NCBI GenBank assembly: GCA_964483025.1
Contig: CAYZZT010000012.1
Location: 1 to 18,267 of the forward strand
Source: CAIZIN01 sp964483025
GTDB lineage: Bacteria > Patescibacteriota > Minisyncoccia > Phycocordibacterales > CAIZIN01
DNA: 18,267 nt
Direction: 5' to 3'
Made by a program: the position numbers and the translations under genes. Every line of letters begins with the position of its first letter. Positions within the stretch are counted from its first letter, which is position 1. Shown here one piece after another: positions 7,063-13,028 of this stretch. The notes beneath the pieces were generated by a model. The model saw only the letters and a list, made by a program, of their open reading frames with translations. It did no database searches and was not told the origin of the DNA.

Positions 7063-8289
7063 TTACTCTAATATATAGTTATTTATAATTACATCCTCTT
7101 TAGTAGAAATGAAGTTTATATATAAAACTTCGGTCTCTAAAAAGAAATCGGTATGTGGTGGTGATGAATATGTGATATATTTTTCAAATAAATTTTTAGC
7201 AATGGGGCTCACTTTCAGCTCCTTATTTGCTGTAGCATACCCACCTTGGGCCAAATTTTTTATTACCGACTCAAAAAAAGGAAAAACCCTTTCGTCTGAA
7301 ATTAAATATATAATTTCTGGCAATACACTTTTTTTTGTTAAAACACTATAGCTATTTTCAAAATGAGTAGTCCAATCTTTTTTTGTAAATCGCATTGCGC
7401 CATCAAGACACTCTAAAGAATTTGAATTAATTTCATTTTTTGAATGCATTGAAAGTGCAGATGTAGCCAATTCATAATCTATTTTACAAGTTTTTTGTAT
7501 ACTTTCGATTATATTCCTTTTACCCAAAGGGAAAGAAAACGTATCTAAAAGTATATCATTATTTACTAAATATATATCAGTAATATCATCCGCGATATGT
7601 GCCACCAAAAAACTAGCCGTTGTATTAAATTCACTTCTCAACAGAGAAAAGGAGGCAATAGGAAATGTATGATGTTGTACTTTGATCTTGTGCCACATAT
7701 GGTCAATAACATCTTCAACAAGTGCTATTATTTCTTTGGGCACGGCGCCAAAAAAAACTGATGCTTCTACGTTCGAAGCTTTTTTACCAAAAGGTTTATG
7801 TGTTTGATATCCATTTAGTTTAATACTTGTAATTCTTCGTTCAATAAGTTTTAAATCCTTTAGATCAAAGGAATGCTCTTTTGCAGTCTCTTCAGATAAG
7901 AAATTTTTTTCACCTTCATCTAATATTTTTCTAATTATGGTCTCTGAAAATACTATCGGCTCTGATTGTTTAATTTTTAAAATATGTGTTTGAGCAATAT
8001 ACCAAGGGGAAGAATAAAAACAAGATACACGGACAGGCTTTAGGCCTATTGAAATACAATGCTTTACTGCATTGTTTAATAAAATATTTAAATCTCTTGT
8101 AAAAACAGAAATTGTATTCTCTGAGCTCTTCACTTCCTTATATGGAGAATAAATACGGTCACTGAAAATAATATTTGGTGCTTTCTCACCAAAAGAATAT
8201 TCCACCAAAGAATAACCAACACTTCTATTGCCTATATCACAAACAAGTTCAATTCTTTTTTTATTTGAAGTAGAAGAAAATAATCCCAT
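7063..8289 (-). CDS. PilM/FtsA-like actin-fold protein
   Basis: 408 residues, no membrane segment. LVCDIGNRSVGYSLVEY (about 15-31) looks like the phosphate-1 loop of actin-like ATPases (DIG..S.), and VAHIADDITDIYLVNNDIL (about 229-247) like phosphate-2. IIYLISDERVFPFFESVIKNL (about 326-346) sits where the adenosine motif is expected but lacks the usual double glycine. This order fits the FtsA/PilM group, whose members are cytoplasmic platforms for membrane partners. The partner here is probably the downstream baseplate-J-like membrane protein. The divergent motifs leave ATP binding unproven. The upstream -10 box gives a leader of only about two bases. Confidence 0.65.
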   Translation of the reverse strand: MGLFSSTSNKKRIELVCDIGNRSVGYSLVEYSFGEKAPNIIFSDRIYSPYKEVKSSENTISVFTRDLNILLNNAVKHCISIGLKPVRVSCFYSSPWYIAQTHILKIKQSEPIVFSETIIRKILDEGEKNFLSEETAKEHSFDLKDLKLIERRITSIKLNGYQTHKPFGKKASNVEASVFFGAVPKEIIALVEDVIDHMWHKIKVQHHTFPIASFSLLRSEFNTTASFLVAHIADDITDIYLVNNDILLDTFSFPLGKRNIIESIQKTCKIDYELATSALSMHSKNEINSNSLECLDGAMRFTKKDWTTHFENSYSVLTKKSVLPEIIYLISDERVFPFFESVIKNLAQGGYATANKELKVSPIAKNLFEKYITYSSPPHTDFFLETEVLYINFISTKEDVIINNYILE

Positions 8290-8297
8290 TTGTATTT

Positions 8298-8303
8298 ATT
8301 ATA
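8298..8303 (-). promoter_or_regulatory. -10 box of the PilM-like gene
   Basis: A perfect TATAAT (8303-8298) ends 8 bases before the ATG at 8289, so the transcript should begin about two bases before the start codon. No good -35 box is seen at 16-18 bases upstream. Confidence 0.55.
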
Positions 8304-8417
8304 CTACACTCGTGCGATAGATAATAGTAAAGTTGTGGAAAAGATTGTGAACTCGGCACCAATCCACGAATGAACTCAGCGAATGCCACGAATGGAATGC
8401 GAGACAAACCCCCTTTC

Positions 8418-8444
8418 TGTCATTCTCGTGCAGACGAGAATCCA
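8418..8444. repeat. TGTCATTCTCG...CGAGAATCCA hairpin repeat
   Basis: A copy, in reverse orientation, of the TGGATTCTCG...GAATGACA family. It has a short inner palindrome (ATTCTCG/CGAGAAT) around GTGCAGA. Confidence 0.7.
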
Positions 8445-8455
8445 TGCCATGTATT

Positions 8456-8528
8456 TAAATCCGAAATCCGAAGCACGAAATCCGAAACAATATCAAAATT
8501 CAAAATATTAAATTTGAAACAAATTCAG
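8456..8528. repeat. half copy of the CCGAAATCCGAAGCACGAAA repeat
   Basis: AAATCCGAAATCCGAAGCAC, then further TCCGAAAC and CAAAATTCAAAAT units. It matches the left arm of the palindromic element at 12832-13004 but has no right arm. The 307-base gap 8290-8597 otherwise holds a promoter box, one hairpin repeat and the terminator of the next gene. Confidence 0.7.
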
Positions 8529-8529
8529 A

Positions 8530-8581
8530 CAAAAGAAAACCACCAGCGATTAAAAGATAAATCTTTCGTATCGCTGGTGGG
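8530..8581 (-). terminator. terminator of the HExxH protein gene
   Basis: CCACCAGCGAT (8580-8570) pairs perfectly with ATCGCTGGTGG (8550-8540). An inner AAAGAT/ATCTTT stem extends it, and TTTTCTTTT follows. It begins 17 bases after the stop codon. Confidence 0.88.
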
Positions 8582-8597
8582 TTGAAAATGAAACCCC

Positions 8598-9341
8598 TCA
8601 ATTTACCCTGCCATCCAAATCCCCATAAAGCTTCGCAATGGCCAACCTCCATACTTCCGAGTTAGTATCACCAGCACACTCCTTCCATGCATGATACATA
8701 TTTGAATCATTCGAAATAAGAGGTAGGTTATACTTCTCAACAAGTGGAGAAATTGTGTATCGACAGGTTTCCGCCCACGCACGTGATTCTTCCTCCATAT
8801 CGATATGTTTCTTCATCGGCGTATCCTTGTTGAGATGTTCCAACTCATGCATAAACAGCATAATGCAATGTGCTTGAAAAGCATCGCGCCAACGTGGAGA
8901 GTTTGAAAACTTAAGAAAGTCAAACAAATCCATTATCGCTGGAACAAAAAGCATGATTACAACTGAGCCATCATTTGGATCAACACTCGCGGAACCTTCT
9001 ACATCATTGCTAGACCAGTGGTAGCTAGTACTGAGAGAAACATTCATCTGCATACCTGTGCGAGAGTTGATGTGTTTGATGCAATCCGAAAAGTGATCAT
9101 TGATCTCTGAATACGGAAGTTTACTTTCAACAAGTTGTAAAAAAATCAACTCATGAAGCTCTTCCGCCCAGAATTTCTTCACTTCAGAATCAGAACGCTG
9201 ATGTACCGATGTAAAAGTTGGTTCCTGAGCGACTTCTGCACGACCTTTCTGTTTTAGTTTGTCGATAGACAAGAGAATTGAAAGGGTCACCAAAACTGTC
9301 GCGACCAATGCCGATGCTATGCTTAACGTTTGTTTGTTCAC
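8598..9341 (-). CDS. membrane-anchored HExxH metallopeptidase-like protein
   Basis: 247 residues. An N-terminal hydrophobic helix (about 6-25) should anchor it or act as a signal sequence, placing the rest outside the membrane. The helix AHCIMLFMHELEHLNKD carries HELEH at 165-169, the zinc-binding HExxH core. DMEEESRAWAET (181-192) offers glutamates for the third ligand, as in gluzincins (E followed by A one turn later). No known peptidase family is recognised, so the substrate is unknown. The start is GTG at 9341. The gene stands alone with promoter and terminator, and its G+C is clearly higher than that of its neighbours (31 of 60 bases at 8761-8820). Confidence 0.75.
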   Translation of the reverse strand: MNKQTLSIASALVATVLVTLSILLSIDKLKQKGRAEVAQEPTFTSVHQRSDSEVKKFWAEELHELIFLQLVESKLPYSEINDHFSDCIKHINSRTGMQMNVSLSTSYHWSSNDVEGSASVDPNDGSVVIMLFVPAIMDLFDFLKFSNSPRWRDAFQAHCIMLFMHELEHLNKDTPMKKHIDMEEESRAWAETCRYTISPLVEKYNLPLISNDSNMYHAWKECAGDTNSEVWRLAIAKLYGDLDGRVN

Positions 9342-9394
9342 TGATTATTTCTTTCTTGGTTTGATTCAATTTGAAGATAACTTAATCCTTATAT

Positions 9395-9423
9395 ATTATA
9401 GCATATTTTACTCATTTATGCAA
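9395..9423 (-). promoter_or_regulatory. promoter of the HExxH protein gene
   Basis: TTGCAT (9423-9418), a 17-base spacer ending in TGC, and TATAAT (9400-9395): an extended -10 sigma70-type promoter. It leaves a leader of about 45-50 bases. Confidence 0.85.
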
Positions 9424-9437
9424 GTGTATGAATTTCC

Positions 9438-9526
9438 GTGCCGAAAAAGCGCCGATTTAAGGCTTTTTCGGCACAAAAATAAAAACAGCCTGCGTTTCGT
9501 GTACTCACGGAATGCAGCCCTCCACC
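9438..9526 (-). repeat. two-hairpin module, copy B
   Basis: On the minus strand: GGTGGAGGG, then CTGCATTCCGTGAGTACACGAAACGCAG as hairpin (9517-9490, described in halves: CTGCATT and AACGCAG arms with a GAGTAC loop). A T-rich linker follows, then the 13-bp stem GTGCCGAAAAAGC/GCTTTTTCGGCAC (9474-9438). The promoter begins 15 bases later. The stem sequences differ from copy A but stay complementary, which suggests that structure is conserved. Confidence 0.75.
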
Positions 9527-9531
9527 TCCCC

Positions 9532-9600
9532 CTAAAACAAATTTGAGTACAAATTTGTTCGGGCGAACATTTTGTAATCAAAATGTTTTAGCCCACCCAC
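9532..9600. repeat. cloverleaf-like palindromic element E
   Basis: An outer CTAAAA/TTTTAG stem (9532-9537 with 9586-9591) encloses two hairpins: ACAAATTTG...CAAATTTGT (9538-9559) with a GAGTAC-type loop, and ACATTTTG...CAAAATGT (9567-9586). They are joined by TCGGGCGA. It abuts module B with a 5-base gap. Its near twin is element D at 11868-11935. The right flank reads CCCACCCAC. Confidence 0.8.
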
Positions 9601-9612
9601 CAGCAAAAGAAA

Positions 9613-9757
9613 CGCTCGAATGTGTTTACAAAATTGTTGAGCGTGGAAGTTTTGGGGAGCCTAGCGAGCGCGACGGCGCGAGCTCGAGGAATTTTTCAAC
9701 AGAAAAATATCCGTGCGACACAAAACTTTCACCGAATAAGATTTTGGAAATTTCGAA
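9613..9757. repeat. branched palindromic element G
   Basis: GTGGAAGTTTTG (9643-9654) pairs with CAAAACTTTCAC (9721-9732) with one mismatch. Inside are GCGAGC/GCTCG arms and an ATTTTTC/GAAAAAT hairpin. A CGCTC...GAGCG hairpin lies just left. The inner hairpin is shared with 1447-1464. The gap 9342-9892 has no gene: it holds a promoter, module B, elements E and G and three hairpin repeats. Confidence 0.55.
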
Positions 9758-9766
9758 ATACAGTCA

Positions 9767-9874
9767 TGGATTCCAGATCAGGTCGGGAATGACAATACGG
9801 ATTAACTTGGATCCCCGTTGCTACGAGGATGACAGAGGATGCGAGACTGGATTCCTGCCTCCGCAGGAATGACA
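9767..9874. repeat. three tandem TGGATYCC...GRATGACA hairpin repeats
   Basis: Copies at 9767-9794, 9807-9834 and 9847-9874 all have the same orientation and about 40-base spacing. Each begins TGGATTCC or TGGATCCCC and ends GGAATGACA or GAGGATGACA. The best internal palindrome is ATTCCTGC/GCAGGAAT in the third. The last copy ends 18 bases from the alaS stop codon and may help end alaS transcripts, although no T-run follows. Confidence 0.8.
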
Positions 9875-9892
9875 GAAAGAAAAGCAACAGAC

Positions 9893-11638
9893 TTATTCTA
9901 ATACCGCCTTTATCCTCCGTACTCCCGCAGATACAGCTTCTTCTTTTGCGATTTTAAATATCCCTAATTCATTAGTATTTGAAACATGAGGACCACCACA
10001 GAATTCTTTTGAAAAAGCGGTTTCGATAGAATCTCCAATATAATAGATTGAAACAATGTCCCCGTACTTATCACTAAATGAATGTACCGCACCAGTTTGT
10101 AAAGCTTCCTCTTTTGGAAGCTCCACACGCACGACAGGAAAAGCATCTTTTATTTTTTCATTTACCAAATCCTCAACTTTCTTTTTTTCTTCATCTGTAA
10201 TTTTTCTTGCGAAAGCAAAATCAAAACGAAGTCTTTCGGTATTTATATTACTTCCCTTTTGAACAATAGTTTCTCCTAAAATATTTTCAAGTGCTTGTCG
10301 CAAAAGATGTGTGGCTGTGTGAAGTTTTTTTGTTTCTTCTCCAGAATCCGAAAGCCCACCCTTAAACATTCCAGCAGAAGATGTTTGTGAAAGTTCTTGA
10401 TGTTTTTTGAATTCTTCGTTGAACGCATTTTCATCTATCTTTATTCCCTTTTCCTCTGCAAGTTCTTTTGTCATTTCAAATGGAAAACCGTATGTAGTGA
10501 AAAGTACAAAAGGACTAATCCCCTTTTCAAATTCCTTCAAGCCTTTCTCCAAGGTTTTTTCAAATTTTTCTTCTTCTTGGGATAAATTGTTTAAAACAAA
10601 ATCTGAATTTTTTGAAAGTTCCGGATACACATCTTTATATATTTCAATTACAACTTTTGCGATTTCTCCTGTAAAGGAAATCATATCTAATTGTTTACCG
10701 TATCGAACAGCTCGTCTTATAAGCCTGCGCAAAACATATCCTTGACCCCCGTTTGATGGAGCTATACCCATATCATCACCCAAAATAAAAGCACTCGCCT
10801 TTATATGATCAGCAATAATTCGCATTGCCTTTTTATTTTCATCATACTTTTTCCGCGAAAGACTTTCTATTTTTTCTATAATTGGCCAAAAGAGTTCTGT
10901 TTTATAATTATCATCCAAGCCATTTACCACAGCCAAAGTTCTTTCAAGACCCATACCTGTATCAATATTTTTTTGAGCAAGCTCTGTGAATACACCTTCT
11001 TTTGATTTATCATATTGCATAAAAACATCATTCCAGATTTCAAGCCAAAGTGCATTATCATCATTAAAACTTTCTGGAACTTCCTCAGGACTCCCTACCC
11101 AATAAAACATTTCTGTATCTGGACCACAAGGGCCAGAATCTCCTGCGGGGCCCCACCAATTATTTTTCTTTGGAAGTTTTGCAATTTTACTTTCAGGAAT
11201 TCCAAGACTCTTCCACGCTTCATATGCTTCCTCATCAAAGGGCGCATCACTATCTCCTGCAAAAACAGAAACTGCGATTCTATTTTTATCCAAACCTAAA
11301 TAATCGGGAGATGTTAAAAATTCATAACTCCACTCGATAACTTCTTTTTTAAAATAGTCTCCAAGTGACCAATTACCAAGCATTTCAAAGAAAGTATGGT
11401 GGGCATAATCACCCACCTCATCAATATCACCTGTCCTTACACACTTCTGAACGTCTGTGAGCCTCGCCCCTAGTGGATGCTTCTCCCCAAGCAAATATGG
11501 CACCAGAGGGTGCATCCCCGCTGTGGTGAAGAGTACAGAGGGGTCATTTTCAGGAATAAGCGAAGCAGAAGGAATAACCGCGTGCCCGCGCTTTTCAAAA
11601 AAACTTAAGAATTTTTGTCGAATTTCGTTTGATGTCAT
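9893..11638 (-). CDS. alaS: alanyl-tRNA synthetase, compact form
   Basis: 581 residues against about 875 in E. coli. The class II catalytic core is complete: motif 1 region PSVLFTTAGMHPLVPYLLG (33-51), motif 2 HTFFEMLGNWSLGDYFK (81-97), WWGPAGDSGPCGPDTE (161-176) and motif 3 GMGLERTLAV (228-237). The tRNA-recognition helices follow, with GQGYVLRRLIRRAVR (299-313). The editing site keeps both zinc pairs, HTATH (440-444) and CGGPH (547-551), so Ser/Gly mis-charge clearance is likely. Between TTYGFPFEMT (381-390) and HTATH only about 50 residues remain, so the beta-barrel of the editing region is missing. The protein stops at GVRRIKAVLE, without the C-Ala domain. Such short forms are typical of CPR. 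Transcribed alone from an extended -10. Confidence 0.96.
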   Translation of the reverse strand: MTSNEIRQKFLSFFEKRGHAVIPSASLIPENDPSVLFTTAGMHPLVPYLLGEKHPLGARLTDVQKCVRTGDIDEVGDYAHHTFFEMLGNWSLGDYFKKEVIEWSYEFLTSPDYLGLDKNRIAVSVFAGDSDAPFDEEAYEAWKSLGIPESKIAKLPKKNNWWGPAGDSGPCGPDTEMFYWVGSPEEVPESFNDDNALWLEIWNDVFMQYDKSKEGVFTELAQKNIDTGMGLERTLAVVNGLDDNYKTELFWPIIEKIESLSRKKYDENKKAMRIIADHIKASAFILGDDMGIAPSNGGQGYVLRRLIRRAVRYGKQLDMISFTGEIAKVVIEIYKDVYPELSKNSDFVLNNLSQEEEKFEKTLEKGLKEFEKGISPFVLFTTYGFPFEMTKELAEEKGIKIDENAFNEEFKKHQELSQTSSAGMFKGGLSDSGEETKKLHTATHLLRQALENILGETIVQKGSNINTERLRFDFAFARKITDEEKKKVEDLVNEKIKDAFPVVRVELPKEEALQTGAVHSFSDKYGDIVSIYYIGDSIETAFSKEFCGGPHVSNTNELGIFKIAKEEAVSAGVRRIKAVLE

Positions 11639-11647
11639 CGTCTACTA

Positions 11648-11656
11648 TTTATATCA
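11648..11656 (-). promoter_or_regulatory. extended -10 of alaS
   Basis: TGATATAAA (11656-11648) gives a TGn extended -10 with TATAAA. The predicted start is about three bases before the ATG at 11638, so the leader is almost absent. A second TATAAT further upstream (near 11670) is an alternative. Confidence 0.5.
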
Positions 11657-11686
11657 GATTTTGGAAAATTATAAAGCTCTCTCGTC

Positions 11687-11805
11687 TGTCATCCTCGCGA
11701 ATGCGGGGATCCAAGTTAATTCAGAATTTTCAGACTGGATTCCTGTCTTCACCGGAATGACAAACGGAATCGAACTTGGATCCACGGGAGTACCAGGGGA
11801 TGACA
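11687..11805. repeat. three hairpin repeats, mixed orientation
   Basis: Copies of the TGGATYCC...GRATGACA family at 11687-11714 (reverse: TGTCATCCTCGCGAATGCGG then GGATCCAA), 11735-11762 and 11775-11805 (both forward). They fill most of the 285-base gap between alaS and the ATP-cone gene. The rest is AT-rich sequence plus element D. Confidence 0.8.
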
Positions 11806-11867
11806 AAAAATACAGTTTATTAATCATTTAGAACAGGTAGAACAACTACAACAATTACAAACTGCCC

Positions 11868-11935
11868 CTAAAACAAATTTGTACTCAAATTTGTTCGGGC
11901 GAACATTTTGAGTACAAAATGTTTTAGCCTGCCAC
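11868..11935. repeat. cloverleaf-like palindromic element D
   Basis: CTAAAA (11868-11873) pairs with TTTTAG (11922-11927). Inside are ACAAATTTGTACTCAAATTT and ACATTTTGAGTACAAAATGT hairpins joined by TCGGGCGA, the same plan as element E, with GTACTC and GAGTAC loops. The right flank CCTGCCAC equals that of module C. The element overlaps the end of the ATP-cone gene, whose TAA stop is made by its CTAAAA arm. Confidence 0.85.
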
Positions 11936-12757
11936 TTCTCCAATCTCCTTCAACACCCTTGCTATCCTCCCATCTGTTAGTTGCATTTCTTTCAAAACTT
12001 CAATCTTTGTTTTCAAATTTTTACAAGTCACAATTTCTTTATCCAAAAGTATTTTCTTTTCTCTGCCAGAAAGTGTTGTGAGGCAAGTAAGTGGGTGAAG
12101 ACCTGTTTCTTCAATCAAATCATGCAGGTTACCTTTCGCTGGATAATTCCACCCAATCATATTTACTCCAGCACAAGCTCCAAACTTAATCGCATTTTCT
12201 GTAAATTTTGTATTGGTCAAAAGCAAACCCTGTGTCATCTTTCTTTTCTTGCCATCAATATTAAATTCCACGCCCACCAAATCATCGAAGCGCGCTTTAA
12301 TATATAGAGCGACTTTTACATCAGACTTAAGCATAAGTTGATTATGAAATTTTATTTCAGTCATTATCAAATGATCATCATTATATGCAACAATATCTAT
12401 TTCATGTTCAATACAATGCCCGTTCACAATTAAATCATTAATAATTTTATAGCCTTTCTCTTTAAAAATTTCACCAACAAAATCCTCAAATGGAAAGCCT
12501 GTAGGTCCCAAACTTGCAATAGATCTGCGAAGTGAATATCGAATAGCCGGCCTACTTTCTTTCTTACGAAGAAGTTTGAAAGCTTGAGTATAAATCATCG
12601 AGGTGGGCATACCCTCTTTTAATTTTGCTTCAATTTTATTTGCAACATCTTCAGCCACAAACATTGATGCACCAGCTTTTTCTATGGAGTCAAGCAGTTT
12701 TGCTTTATTAAATACCTCAAGTTCCCCTGATGATTTTTTTATGTATGTGTCAATCAT
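11924..12757 (-). CDS. ATP-cone protein with PD-(D/E)xK nuclease-like domain
   Basis: 277 residues. The first 85 or so form an ATP-cone: MIDTYIKKSSGELEVFNKAK, SIEKAG, and KLLRKKESRPAIRYSLRRSI (compare the K..G..E.F...KL..S...AG pattern of NrdR/NrdD cones). From 88, GFPFEDFVGEIFKEKGYKI resembles the Mrr-type restriction fold. HEIDIVAY (118-125) and MTEIKFHN (132-139) supply the D and E-x-K of a PD-(D/E)xK active site (D121, E134, K136). The C-terminus is a helical, possibly helix-hairpin region. The expected role is nucleotide-gated DNA cleavage or repair; this is inference. No methylase is beside it. The stop codon lies in repeat element D, so the original 3' end may have been altered. Confidence 0.75.
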   Translation of the reverse strand: MIDTYIKKSSGELEVFNKAKLLDSIEKAGASMFVAEDVANKIEAKLKEGMPTSMIYTQAFKLLRKKESRPAIRYSLRRSIASLGPTGFPFEDFVGEIFKEKGYKIINDLIVNGHCIEHEIDIVAYNDDHLIMTEIKFHNQLMLKSDVKVALYIKARFDDLVGVEFNIDGKKRKMTQGLLLTNTKFTENAIKFGACAGVNMIGWNYPAKGNLHDLIEETGLHPLTCLTTLSGREKKILLDKEIVTCKNLKTKIEVLKEMQLTDGRIARVLKEIGEVAG

Positions 12758-12764
12758 GAACTCA

Positions 12765-12770
12765 ATTATA
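12765..12770 (-). promoter_or_regulatory. -10 box of the ATP-cone gene, leaderless
   Basis: A perfect TATAAT (12770-12765), then TGAGTT and C before the ATG at 12757. The transcript would start at, or one base before, the start codon. No clear -35 box was found. Confidence 0.6.
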
Positions 12771-12831
12771 ACCCGAATTTATAAATACCGACAGGCCTTG
12801 TCCAATGCTCATTATTTGAAGATTTGGCGAT

Positions 12832-13004
12832 TAAATCCGAAATCCAAAGCACGAAATTCGAAACAAGCACAAATGACCAAAATAATAAATTCAAAACAGC
12901 TCAGAATTCAAATGCATTTGTTTTGGATTTTGATATTTGAATTTAGAATTTGTTTCGAATTTCGGATTTCGTGCTTCGTGCTTTAAAATTCGCGCTTCGA
13001 ATTT
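12832..13004. repeat. palindromic CCGAAATCC/GGATTTCGTGC element
   Basis: The left arm (about 12832-12876) is built of AAATCCGAAATCCAAAGCAC-type units and GAAATTCGAAAC. The right arm (about 12945-12985) is its approximate reverse complement (TTTCGAATTTCGGATTTCGT, then GCTTCG). An AAATTCG/CGAATTT hairpin follows at 12986-13004. The arms enclose about 70 AT-rich bases. I recall repeats with this wording in many environmental and CPR genomes, where they create false peptides rich in FEFRI. It fills the mnmA to ATP-cone gap. Confidence 0.75.
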
Positions 13005-13005
13005 T

Positions 13006-13028
13006 ATGCTGTGCTTAAAGCACAGCAT
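13006..13028 (-). terminator. perfect 23-bp palindrome at the mnmA stop
   Basis: ATGCTGTGCTT and AAGCACAGCAT are perfect arms around the mnmA TAA stop (13017-13015). The hairpin lacks a T-run (AAAATTCG follows), so its role may be 3'-end protection rather than termination. Confidence 0.5.

Noticed and set aside
9543..9872. Plus-strand protein gene of 109 codons
   Set aside because: The frame runs through palindromic elements and hairpin repeats; the peptide has no family features.
12603..12986. Plus-strand frame of 127 codons
   Set aside because: Antisense to the ATP-cone gene, then the FEFRI-type false peptide of a known-looking repeat.
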